DNA from: Mucilaginibacter flavus | GTDB taxonomy: Bacteria > Bacteroidota > Bacteroidia > Sphingobacteriales > Sphingobacteriaceae | NCBI RefSeq assembly: GCF_030409315.1 | Contig: NZ_JAUFPS010000042.1 | Location: 206,346-270,345 of the forward strand | Length of the DNA: 64,000 nucleotides | Reading direction: 5' to 3' | Shown here: piece after piece, positions 26,528 to 34,768 of the stretch | Layout: each line of letters opens with the position of its first letter | Position numbering within the stretch: position 1 is the stretch's first letter | Notes under the pieces: generated by a model | Databases searched by the model: none | Told to the model about the DNA's origin: nothing | What the model saw: only the letters and a program-made list of their open reading frames with translations | Translations under genes and position numbers: made by a program

Positions 26528-26968
26528 ATGTTCCCTAAATTTAAAGAAACCGTACGCATGGGTGCCCTTGAGCTTAACTTTTTGCTGGATGGCCAGGATA
26601 CGGCCGGCACACTGGTACAGTTTGAGTTGATAGTACCACCGAATGCCAAAGTACCCGCGCCGCATTTTCATGTAGAAGTTGATGAAACGCTTTATATATT
26701 GGAGGGAACCCTAACGCAACTTATAGACACAGATACTCATGAATTAAAGCCCGGCGACCATTGTTTCATTAAAAGGGGAACGATACATGGCTTTAATAAC
26801 CTGCATAGCGAAACTGTGAGAGCATTATGTTCACTATCTCCGGCAAACATTGGCCCGGCATATTTTCGTGAGATTGCTGCGGTAATTAACGCCGGCGGAC
26901 CACCAGATATGCAAAAGGTATTGACTATTATGAAAAACCATGGCTTGGAACCAGTAAAGCAGGCATAA
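26528..26968 (+). CDS. Cupin domain protein
   Basis: A single cupin fold of 146 residues. The first cupin motif is PAPHFHVEVDETLYILEG, with His, His and Glu metal ligands, and the second is KPGDHCFIKRGTIHGFNN with its His. No signal peptide is present, so it is cytoplasmic. Small cupins of this type act as metal-dependent dioxygenases, isomerases or sensors; none can be singled out. It is divergent from the GH13 gene across 190 bases and convergent with the quinone-reductase-like gene. Confidence 0.88.
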   Translation: MFPKFKETVRMGALELNFLLDGQDTAGTLVQFELIVPPNAKVPAPHFHVEVDETLYILEGTLTQLIDTDTHELKPGDHCFIKRGTIHGFNNLHSETVRALCSLSPANIGPAYFREIAAVINAGGPPDMQKVLTIMKNHGLEPVKQA

Positions 26969-27021
26969 TAAAAAGCCCCAAATCGAATGACCAGGGGCCG
27001 GGGAGGGATATTTAAACCCGC

Positions 27022-27990
27022 TTAAGCTAATACAACTATTTTACCCTTGCTTTGGTTACTTTCCATATAAGTATGGGCGGCGACAACTTCATCTAAATAA
27101 AATGTTCTGTCGATATTGATGTTGATAACGCCTTTGTTAACATCGTCAATAAAGGCCTGCAACAAGTCCTTATTTAAATTTTCGGCACCACCCATGTAAA
27201 CGGTGAGGCGGCCTAAAGATGGGATATCGCCCATGGGTGTAAACTCGGGCATAGTCCATGAGCCACCCAAAATGCCGGTCATACAAACTGTTCCTTTAGG
27301 GCGGATGCATTGGAGCGAATCTTTAAGTGTGGCAATGCCTATAAGTTCAAGCGCCTTATCAACACCGTTAGGGAGTATGGTTTTAAGTTCTGGGGCGATG
27401 TTACCATCGTCTACCAAAACATAATCAGCCCCGTTGGCGGTGAGGTGTTCGGCTTTACCGGCGTTGCGGGTGGTGGCAATTACGGTTAAGCCCATGTTTT
27501 TGGCCATCTGGCAGGTTAACATACCGATAGACGATGTTCCGCCGCGGATCAATAATGTTTCGCCCTTTTTTATTTCCAAGGCCTCGTTTAAGGAGCCGGA
27601 TACGGTTTGAAACATTTCGGGGATAGCGCCCAATACCTCCCAGGGCAAATGGCTTTCAAAAGGGAATACAATATTAAGGGGTACCAAGGTAAATTCGGCA
27701 TAACCGCCATTAAACTCACGGCCCATGCCGCCCATAATGGCAGCTACTTTTTGACCGGGCTGGTACGTGCCGGATGGATCATCAAACACCTCGCCCACAC
27801 ATTCAATGCCTTGGATACGGGGGAACGTTACACCCGGCGAATGCCCCTGCCTTGTAAAAATTTCGGAGCGGTTTAAGCCAAACGCTTTTATTCGGATAAG
27901 TAGCCACCCGTTTTTAACTATTGGCTGAGGCACATCTTGTATTTGAATTACACCGGGTTCGCCGGCTTTTGTTGTCACTGCTGCTTTCAT
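27022..27990 (-). CDS. Zinc-free MDR-family NAD(P)H:quinone oxidoreductase-like protein
   Basis: This 322-residue medium-chain dehydrogenase/reductase has the GroES-like N-terminal domain (LLIRIKAFGLNRSEIFTRQG, then QGIECVGEV) and a Rossmann domain with IRGGTSSIGMLTCQMAKNMG. The structural and catalytic zinc-binding cysteines of true alcohol dehydrogenases are missing, which points to the quinone oxidoreductase branch. It would reduce quinones or enones with NADPH in the cytoplasm. It stands alone on the minus strand next to the RiPP locus. Confidence 0.9.
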   Translation of the reverse strand: MKAAVTTKAGEPGVIQIQDVPQPIVKNGWLLIRIKAFGLNRSEIFTRQGHSPGVTFPRIQGIECVGEVFDDPSGTYQPGQKVAAIMGGMGREFNGGYAEFTLVPLNIVFPFESHLPWEVLGAIPEMFQTVSGSLNEALEIKKGETLLIRGGTSSIGMLTCQMAKNMGLTVIATTRNAGKAEHLTANGADYVLVDDGNIAPELKTILPNGVDKALELIGIATLKDSLQCIRPKGTVCMTGILGGSWTMPEFTPMGDIPSLGRLTVYMGGAENLNKDLLQAFIDDVNKGVININIDRTFYLDEVVAAHTYMESNQSKGKIVVLA

Positions 27991-28209
27991 TGCTATGCTA
28001 ATAAATTACCACAAAGTTGAGCTTTACAGTCGACGACAACCTATAAGATAGTTTAAGTAATAAGCTTAAGATAGATTAAGGGTAAGCAAAATAGCTTTCA
28101 TATAGTGCTACCATCTTTTGGAGCTATACAGGTAAAGAGCCTGGAGTATTGTGCCGCGGCCCATCATCAAAATATTTCAACAGGGGCTTGCTTTTTTTAC
28201 TTTCTGTCG
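27991..28209. other. Intergenic region before the RiPP locus
   Basis: No gene, terminator or long repeat is seen here. Several overlapping open frames on both strands between 28105 and 28427 have no start context, no family resemblance and unlikely composition. Confidence 0.5.
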
Positions 28210-28245
28210 AATATCCACGTTCGTATAGACAATATCCACGTTGGT
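28210..28245 (+). promoter_or_regulatory. Direct repeat fitting a LytTR response-regulator operator
   Basis: AATATCCACGTTCGT (28210-28224) and AATATCCACGTTGGT (28231-28245) differ at one base and are spaced exactly 21 bases apart, two helical turns. The cores CACGTTCGT and CACGTTGGT fit 8 of 9 positions of the published LytTR consensus [TA][AC][CA]GTTN[AG][TG], and that 9 bp plus 12 bp spacing is the known arrangement for this family. A LytTR regulator is encoded at 32664-33422. The site is 154 bases before the first ORF of the maturase operon. Confidence 0.7.
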
Positions 28246-28398
28246 GTAATATGCTCTTTTTTAGTCGTTTTAGGGGCTGTTTATCCCTATTTTCGATCCA
28301 GAACAAGCAGCTACCGGTGTTTTTATTGGTGTTTTTAGCAGATGGAGGGAAGCCGTTACGCGACCTGCATTTTTTACTGATACCAGAAACCATTACCC

Positions 28399-28605
28399 AT
28401 GAAAAGAAGCTACAGGAACCGTTTTAAACAGCTTATAAAAAATGATAAACTGCAAAAAAACAGCTTGAGCGCTAATCGTAAGTACCGGTATTACTTTAAG
28501 TTTAAAAACACGCGGCTTGCGCTAAAATCCAGTACGGATGGGGTTTACAAACCATTATCCACCATTATTGATCTAAACTCAATTGTTATCAAACATGGGC
28601 GATAA
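28399..28605 (+). CDS. 68-residue basic ORF, possible RiPP precursor or leader ORF
   Basis: No family is recognised. It begins with an ATG at 28399 and overlaps the start of the SPASM maturase gene by 11 bases, an overlap typical of translational coupling. The N-terminal half is very rich in Lys, Arg and Asn (MKRSYRNRFKQLIKNDKLQK). The C-terminal half carries six or more Ser/Thr (LKSSTDG, PLSTIIDLNS) and no Cys. It has an FKFKNTRL segment that resembles FKFQSKNTFL in the small ORF at 35970. A second precursor is the favoured reading; a small accessory protein is the alternative. Confidence 0.5.
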   Translation: MKRSYRNRFKQLIKNDKLQKNSLSANRKYRYYFKFKNTRLALKSSTDGVYKPLSTIIDLNSIVIKHGR

Positions 28606-29680
28606 TTATTTTAACCTGCATCCGCACTGTATCCCGGTAAGGGGCTACAAACGCAGTTCGATATGCGACCTGCAACGGGAAGAGATTTATTACATACCCA
28701 ACGAGATAGCAGATATCCTGATGGCCGATAATGATCTCCCGCTGGAGTTACTTTTTGAAAAACACAGCGATCATAAAGATTTGCTTGATGAACATATTCA
28801 TTACCTAATTGAGCGGGGCCTGGGATCAATCATCCTAAACCCAGTTACCTCGCTCAATTTGACTATTCCGGTTACCGAATCAACATCTTACATAGATAAC
28901 GCCATTATTGATATCGACGATGAGCACGAGGTAAGCTTCGACATTATTTTCCGGGCATTAAGCCGGGTTGGCTGCCGCAACCTACAGCTTCGTTTTTTCA
29001 GAAAAAGCAGCATTGAAGAGTTAAGCGCGATGATGGAGCTGCTTAAGCCCTCCCTGTTTAAATCCATTGAGATTATTGTAGAATATGCCCGGTCCACAAG
29101 GGATAACTTTTTTGAATTCCTTACGGATAAACACCCTAACATCAAATCGGTGTTTATTCATTCCTCGCCCGCAACCCGCATATTGAGGGCTTTTGATGGG
29201 GCGATGGGGAATATTTTATTTACTGAGCAGGTTATTAAATCAAACGCCTGCTGTGGCATTATTGATCCGTTCACGTTTGCTGTTAACGTTAAAACCTTTA
29301 CCGAAGCGCAACAATTTAATACCTGCCTTAACCGCAAGGTTGGCATTGATACCAATGGCGATATCAAAAACTGCCCATCATCTGCAATAGTATACGGCAA
29401 TATATACCGCGATAACCTGGAGCAGGCACTCAAAAACGCGCCTGGCTTTGAAGCGATGTGGCATCTTAAAAAAGATGATTTTAAAGCCTGCCGTGATTGC
29501 GAACACAGGTATGTATGCATTGACTGCCGGGTTTTCCTGGCCGATCCGAACGATAAATTATCCAAACCACTCAAATGCAGTTACGACCCATACTCGGCGC
29601 AATGGGAGCATGAAGCCGGAGCGGATGAAATGTTTGGATACGATACCATCGAGCCATTTTATCAAACCATAGCACGATAG
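28595..29680 (+). CDS. SPASM-domain peptide maturase, grasp-with-spasm (GwsS) type
   Basis: The ATG at 28595 is used; the TTG at 28583 adds four residues. The N-terminus HCIPVRGYKRSSICDLQREE followed by YYIPNEIADIL matches the conserved opening of GwsS proteins. No CxxxCxxC radical-SAM motif exists in the 361 residues. The C-terminal SPASM-type cysteines are present: C244 and C260 (NTCLNRK, IKNCPSS), C299, C302, C308 and C311 (ACRDCEHRYVCIDC) and C328 (LKCSYDP). Known GwsS genes pair with an ATP-grasp enzyme, GwsG, in ribosomal peptide modification. None is present here; a LanB-type dehydratase follows after 46 bases. Confidence 0.85.
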   Translation: MGDNYFNLHPHCIPVRGYKRSSICDLQREEIYYIPNEIADILMADNDLPLELLFEKHSDHKDLLDEHIHYLIERGLGSIILNPVTSLNLTIPVTESTSYIDNAIIDIDDEHEVSFDIIFRALSRVGCRNLQLRFFRKSSIEELSAMMELLKPSLFKSIEIIVEYARSTRDNFFEFLTDKHPNIKSVFIHSSPATRILRAFDGAMGNILFTEQVIKSNACCGIIDPFTFAVNVKTFTEAQQFNTCLNRKVGIDTNGDIKNCPSSAIVYGNIYRDNLEQALKNAPGFEAMWHLKKDDFKACRDCEHRYVCIDCRVFLADPNDKLSKPLKCSYDPYSAQWEHEAGADEMFGYDTIEPFYQTIAR

Positions 29681-29726
29681 CAGGCATGAAATTAATTTTT
29701 ATCTAACCCTTATCTTATAATTCAAA

Positions 29727-32700
29727 TTGGAAAATATAGCCATATCCCCCTACTTTATGTTAAGAACCCCGGTTTTGAACATAACAGATTTTAGCGAAGA
29801 TTCCATCAAACAAAAGCTAAACACCGATTACGTAAAGGCTGCTATATTCATGGCAAGCATCCCGCTATGGGAAGAGTTTGAAAAAGCCGGCTGGGATTGG
29901 GAGTGCCTTAATGAAAAACAAAAGTTCACCCTTTTTAAATACTGGAACAGGATGTGTTTCAGGCCAACGCCATTTGGCCTGTTTTCCACCTGCTATAATG
30001 GTTCATGGACCGATACTACCGATCAGAAAACCGTTATTCCATCCGGCTTAAACAACGAAGTGCTTTTATTACCCGATTTTGCGCTGCTTAGCTACCTGGC
30101 CGATGGTTTGCCTGTTGATGAGCCCGAGGATTTAAAATACCACCTTAATAAAACCCTTTATAAAACCAATAACGATTACCGTTACATTTATAATTCGCGA
30201 TTGCCATCAACAGAACCTGCCGAAATATTATCTGTAGAAAAAAATCACTTTATTGAAGATCTAATAGCCTTTTTTGACCGGGACCGCACCGGTGTTGAAC
30301 TAATTGATTTTTTAAGCGGTTATGATACCGAGCCGGAGGCTTTACTGGAAACTTTAACAGACCAGCAAATTTTATATAGCGAACTTAATGCTAACATATC
30401 CGGCAATTTTTGGGGCAACAGGTTAAAACAATATGATAGCTCCGCTTTAAGCTGCATGTTAGATATGTTCCATGAAATTGGCTATCAACCTGCGCAAAAC
30501 ATAACAGCGAATATTGGCCGGTTGCTGCCACAAAAAGAGTTTCGGAAGCTTCCTTTTTTTAGGCATAACTATTACGCGTTATCAAAATCAATGGCAAAGA
30601 TTAGCCTGCCCCAAAGCCTGCAACAGCCTATTTTTACCGCGCTGCATTCGTTGAACGCCTTACATATTGAGCAAGAGGTGGCAGGGCTTACGCTTTTTAA
30701 AGAAAAATTCACCGCCAAGTACGATCAAAAAAGCATCCCGCTATTATTAGCGCTTGATCCGGAATATGGTTTGGGGTATAACTCATTAGATGCCGATATT
30801 AACGTTTGCTCAATTATGAGTGAACTTACTTTTGAGCAGCCGGCAGCACAGCAAACCCTTAAATGGACCAACGTTCACCGGCTTTTAGTTAACAAGCTTA
30901 CCCAGGCAAAACGCGTTGTTGAACTAACCGATAATGACCTTGCAGGAATAACCACTTCCAAAAGCCCCTTACCGCCGGCGCTTCAAATGGTATTTAAAAA
31001 AGTGGAAGAAAAGCTACTGGTTGAGGAAGCCGGAGGCGCTAATGGGTTTTACTTGTACTCACGTTTTTCGGTTGATAATGCCGAGGTACAACAAAGCTGC
31101 CAACAAATTGCACAAGCCGAACAATCATCAAATCCAGATGTGGTATTTGCCGAGGTTTCTTTTATGCCAGATGAGCATGCCGCAAATATTAACGTAAGGG
31201 CATCCTTTTACAATTATGAAATCCCGGTGCTTGTACATTCCGTGAGGGATAAGGAGCAGGTGCTTGATTTGAATGATCTTTATGTACGCGTTTTCAATAA
31301 TGAGGTAATCCTGTTTTCAAAACGCCTCAATAAAAGGGTTATACCACGGTTTAATTCGGCCTATAATTTTACCCGCTCATCAAATGCCATCATCCGCTTC
31401 CTGGGCGATTTGCAGTTTCAGGGGGTAAAAGGCAGCTTAACGTTTAATTTTCAGCAATTAATACCAGGCCTGGGTTTTTATCCAAGGGTTGAATATAAAG
31501 GCACTATATTATCGGCCGCCTTATGGACAATTTCTGACGATGATCGCCTGGCGCTTGCCTCAAATACAGATGCTATGCTGGCCAAATTACAGGAGCTTAA
31601 CCTACCTCAATATTTTGCGGTGGTTGAGCACGACAATCATTTGGTATTTAACCAATTGAGCATCGGCGACATGAAAATGTTTTTAAATGTTTGCAAACAA
31701 AGTAAAAAGCTGACCCTGAAGGAGGCTTTTGTTGATAAAACAGAAGCCGCTGTAGTAAATGAAAACGGCGATGAAATAGTAAATCAGTTTGTTGTTAGCC
31801 TGTTAAACAATCAAAAGGTTTACAAATCGCCGGCAGATTTAATGCTGGCTACCATACCGGCTATTGCCCAAAGAAACTTTAACCCCGGCGAGGAATGGTT
31901 TTATGTAAAGCTTTATTGCCACAAAAACACTGCAAATGAGTTTTTAACCACCGGACTAACGCAGATACTAAGCCGGCTTAAAAAACAAAAAATTGCCGAT
32001 GAGTGGTTTTTTGTACGCTATAAAGATCCCGAGAATCATTTGCGCATCAGGATAAAATCAAACCAGGGCGATTTGATCCTGAAAGAATTTAACCAGGTGA
32101 TTAATACCGATAGGTTTAAAGACAAGTTTGGTTCTGTGGTGCTGGAAACCTATAACCGCGAACTGGAACGGTATAAACTTATTGAAGAAGCCGAAGCCGT
32201 TTTCCAGGCGAGCAGTAACCTGGTTTTGAATTACCTAACGGGGAAAGAGCGCGAAAAAATTGACCTTACCGATCTTCAGTTTGCCGCGGTAAGCTGTTCT
32301 GCTTTATTAGAAAGCATGGCTATGGATATCGACCATGAAATTCATTTTTTAGATGAAATAGCGTCCTATTTTTTAAACGAAGGCGGCGGCTCTAAAAACC
32401 TGAAAGTACAAATGGATAAAAAGTATCGGTTAGAGAAACAAAATATCATGTATGCCTTTGATGCCGATTTAACCTGCCTTGATAAAGACCTCAGCATACT
32501 AAAAAGTACCGCAAGGGCATACTTTGATAAACTTGCAATAGCCGGGTACCAAAACATGGAGGATTATTATTCAAGTATCCTGCACATGCATTTTAACAGG
32601 TTATTTGCCGATGACCAGCGTAAAAAGGAGGGGGTTATTTATTACCTGGTTCATAAGCATAAGTTATCCCTCATCGCCAGGCAAAGGGCTGTTGTTGTTC

Positions 32701-32729
32701 AGGGTACGGGCCGAACTAATGGTTTTTAG
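29727..32729 (+). CDS. Full-length LanB-type lantibiotic dehydratase
   Basis: The start codon is TTG at 29727 (ENIAISPYFMLRTPVLNI follows); an ATG at 29757 would cut the conserved opening. The Lant_dehydr_N region is marked by RPTPFGLFSTCYNGSW from residue 79. The C-terminal SpaB_C/thiopeptide-type domain from about residue 715 has GEEWFYVKLYCHK and WFFVRYKDPENHLRIRIK. At 1000 residues both the glutamylation and elimination domains should be present. Such enzymes use glutamyl-tRNA to dehydrate Ser/Thr in a precursor peptide. No LanC cyclase or peptide exporter lies in the window. The last 66 bases overlap the convergent response-regulator gene. Confidence 0.9.
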   Translation: MENIAISPYFMLRTPVLNITDFSEDSIKQKLNTDYVKAAIFMASIPLWEEFEKAGWDWECLNEKQKFTLFKYWNRMCFRPTPFGLFSTCYNGSWTDTTDQKTVIPSGLNNEVLLLPDFALLSYLADGLPVDEPEDLKYHLNKTLYKTNNDYRYIYNSRLPSTEPAEILSVEKNHFIEDLIAFFDRDRTGVELIDFLSGYDTEPEALLETLTDQQILYSELNANISGNFWGNRLKQYDSSALSCMLDMFHEIGYQPAQNITANIGRLLPQKEFRKLPFFRHNYYALSKSMAKISLPQSLQQPIFTALHSLNALHIEQEVAGLTLFKEKFTAKYDQKSIPLLLALDPEYGLGYNSLDADINVCSIMSELTFEQPAAQQTLKWTNVHRLLVNKLTQAKRVVELTDNDLAGITTSKSPLPPALQMVFKKVEEKLLVEEAGGANGFYLYSRFSVDNAEVQQSCQQIAQAEQSSNPDVVFAEVSFMPDEHAANINVRASFYNYEIPVLVHSVRDKEQVLDLNDLYVRVFNNEVILFSKRLNKRVIPRFNSAYNFTRSSNAIIRFLGDLQFQGVKGSLTFNFQQLIPGLGFYPRVEYKGTILSAALWTISDDDRLALASNTDAMLAKLQELNLPQYFAVVEHDNHLVFNQLSIGDMKMFLNVCKQSKKLTLKEAFVDKTEAAVVNENGDEIVNQFVVSLLNNQKVYKSPADLMLATIPAIAQRNFNPGEEWFYVKLYCHKNTANEFLTTGLTQILSRLKKQKIADEWFFVRYKDPENHLRIRIKSNQGDLILKEFNQVINTDRFKDKFGSVVLETYNRELERYKLIEEAEAVFQASSNLVLNYLTGKEREKIDLTDLQFAAVSCSALLESMAMDIDHEIHFLDEIASYFLNEGGGSKNLKVQMDKKYRLEKQNIMYAFDADLTCLDKDLSILKSTARAYFDKLAIAGYQNMEDYYSSILHMHFNRLFADDQRKKEGVIYYLVHKHKLSLIARQRAVVVQGTGRTNGF

Positions 32730-33422
32730 CCGGATCTGTTCAAAAAAAGCGTCCTTATACATTAAGCCTATGTTTAGTTCAATTTTAGGCTTAATGATCA
32801 CTTTGCCACGTTCAATAGATGCGATTTTATCCAGGTTAACAATGTATGATTTGTGGATGCGCTTAAAATACTTGTCACCTATACCTGCCTCAATCTCTTT
32901 CATGGTGAGGTAGGTAAGGTATTTGTTATCTTCGGTATAAATGAGAATGTAATTTTGCAACCCTTCAATATAGGTGATATCTTTTAGATTAATCCTGGTC
33001 ATTTTGCCTTTAATACCGGGATTAATATAAATATGATCGGGGGCTTCTACCTTAGGGGCTTCTTTAGCCTGAAGCTTATTTTTTACCCGGTTTACGGCTT
33101 TAATAAACTTTTCAAATGAAATTGGCTTTAATAAAAAATCAGAAACGTTTTTTTCAAATACTTCTACCGCGTAGCTGGCAAACGCGGTAGTAAAAACAAT
33201 AGCGGTGTGTTTGTTGATAAGGTCGGCTACTTCAAGGCCCGATAATTCGGGCATATCCACATCTAAAAAGGTAATATCAATGTTCCCTGCCAAAACTTCG
33301 TTAAAGCCAATGAGCGGATTTTGAGCGGTACCAATTAGCTGCAGTTCGGGGGTTCTTTCAATATATCCCTTTAATATCTCTATAGCATGTAATTCATCAT
33401 CAATTATGTAACATGTGGTCAT
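32664..33422 (-). CDS. LytTR-type response regulator
   Basis: The receiver domain has the acidic pair D8/D9, the phosphoacceptor D54 in TFLDVDMPELSG, the switch residue in VFTTAF and the lysine in FLLKPIS. The LytTR DNA-binding domain runs from about residue 135 to 235 (LKDITYIEGLQNYILIYT, FKRIHKSYIVNLDKI). The gene overlaps the upstream kinase gene by 23 bases, so the pair is translationally coupled. Its C-terminal 66 bases overlap the convergent LanB gene, adding an unusual tail (ARTLNNNSPLPGDEG). Direct repeats fitting LytTR sites lie at 28210 and 35882. Confidence 0.93.
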   Translation of the reverse strand: MTTCYIIDDELHAIEILKGYIERTPELQLIGTAQNPLIGFNEVLAGNIDITFLDVDMPELSGLEVADLINKHTAIVFTTAFASYAVEVFEKNVSDFLLKPISFEKFIKAVNRVKNKLQAKEAPKVEAPDHIYINPGIKGKMTRINLKDITYIEGLQNYILIYTEDNKYLTYLTMKEIEAGIGDKYFKRIHKSYIVNLDKIASIERGKVIIKPKIELNIGLMYKDAFFEQIRLKTISSARTLNNNSPLPGDEG

Positions 33423-34491
33423 TAGCGGTTAAATTGATAGTTAAACTCAAATCAAAAACAGAATCATGCTCTTTAAAAAAAAACTCAAATTGATCCGGGT
33501 AATAGGTTTTTAGTCTATCTGTTACATTAGACAACCCAATACCATGACTTGTTACTTTACTTTTTTTAATATAATTATGAGTTTTAATGCTCAAAATACT
33601 TCCTGTTATGTTTATAATAATAGAAGCAGGGGCGGCTTCGTTGTAAAGGTCGCCGTATTTAAATACATTTTCAACTAAAGTTATAAGTAATAACGGATTT
33701 ATTAATAAATCCATTTCTTCTCCCGTAACTTCAAAGGTTAAAGCCAGCCTGTCGTCAAACCGTAGCTGGTTCATTTTAATAAACAAACGTATGTGCTCTA
33801 TCTCATCTTCCAGCTTAATTTTCCCTCCGCTTGATAGCGGCGTAATAGAAAAACGCATAATTTCCGAAAGTATAATAATACTATCACCGGCATTGGGCGC
33901 TCCCGAGGTAACTTTATTATAAATAAGGTTTAACGTATTAAACAGAAAATGTGGGTTTAACTGCGATTGCCGCCAAGCGTTTTCGGATCTGATTAGCTTA
34001 TTTTCTAATAATTGTTGGTCTAATAAATTGTTAATTCTTTCGTTTTCGAGGCTTACAATTTTGGTTTCATGTTTTAACGCTGTTCTAATGTAATAAACAG
34101 CTGTGCTGATAAACAAAAAGTAAACATACCGCCATGTGTATTTCAAATAATAGATGTTTGCATACTCAAATTTACCGCCATTTGTTTGATACAACACATA
34201 GGCCGTAAGCCTCATAAAGCTCTGGTATATTACAAACTCAACCCCAATTAATAACAATGTTAAAAAATACCTTGCGGGTTTTTTTTGCCGGGCAACTAAA
34301 GGGTATACATAATAACCATGGATATAAAAATAGGCGATGTTTACTATATAATGACAGATATAATCTGCAACGGTTCCTGTTCCGTTTAGGGTGATGATAA
34401 CTAAAACCTCATATATAATAAACAAGGCCCAACAAAGAATGTGAACTCTTATAGATTTCAAAAAAGAACTTATTAAACTTAATGTATGCAT
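33400..34491 (-). CDS. LytS/YehU-type sensor histidine kinase (copy 1)
   Basis: The ATG at 34491 matches the paralogue's start (MHTLSLISSFLK against MYRLSLMRPFLK). About four membrane segments cover residues 15-140, then a helix LENERINNLLDQQLLENKLI leads to the phosphorylation site H181 in QLNPHFLFNTLN. The ATPase part has the N box ENVFKYG and the G box HGIGLSN. It has no large extracytoplasmic domain, so any signal must act at the membrane. It overlaps the response-regulator gene by 23 bases. The sequence is very close to copy 2 upstream, a tandem duplication. Confidence 0.93.
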   Translation of the reverse strand: MHTLSLISSFLKSIRVHILCWALFIIYEVLVIITLNGTGTVADYICHYIVNIAYFYIHGYYVYPLVARQKKPARYFLTLLLIGVEFVIYQSFMRLTAYVLYQTNGGKFEYANIYYLKYTWRYVYFLFISTAVYYIRTALKHETKIVSLENERINNLLDQQLLENKLIRSENAWRQSQLNPHFLFNTLNLIYNKVTSGAPNAGDSIIILSEIMRFSITPLSSGGKIKLEDEIEHIRLFIKMNQLRFDDRLALTFEVTGEEMDLLINPLLLITLVENVFKYGDLYNEAAPASIIINITGSILSIKTHNYIKKSKVTSHGIGLSNVTDRLKTYYPDQFEFFFKEHDSVFDLSLTINLTANDHMLHN

Positions 34492-34610
34492 AATTTGGAT
34501 GGAAGATACAGATATCTCCTGGGCTGATTTAGGTTCTTTTTCCGTTGGGTAGGCTTTTTTCCTCACATTATTTATACCCTAAATCAGTGATCGTAAGGAA
34601 TCCATCAACC

Positions 34611-34768
34611 GGCTTATCCACATCTAAACAACAATATCAATGTCCTTGATAAACATTTCATTAAAACCGATCATAAGATTTTGAGCCGTTCCCTTGATTG
34701 CAGACCAGGAGATCTTTAACTATTTCAATACCCCGCAAACCATCGTCAATTAAGTAACACCTGGTCAT
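34611..34768 (-). pseudogene. Decayed N-terminal fragment of a LytTR response regulator
   Basis: Read from ATG at 34768 it gives MTRCYLIDDGLRGIEIVKDL, closely matching the intact regulator's MTTCYIIDDELHAIEILKGY. The frame is then lost and stops appear, but homologous pieces remain in other frames (NEMFIKDIDIVV and DVDKP, matching NEVLAGNIDI and DVDMP). Homology ends near 34611, just before kinase copy 1. It overlaps the stop of kinase copy 2 by 23 bases, exactly as the intact pair does. It is thus the second half of a duplicated kinase-regulator unit. Confidence 0.85.

Noticed and set aside
28105..28427. Overlapping ORFs of 77-92 codons before the RiPP operon, considered as precursors
   Set aside because: Starts are poor, composition is random-looking, and they cross the LytTR-like repeat; no leader or core pattern.
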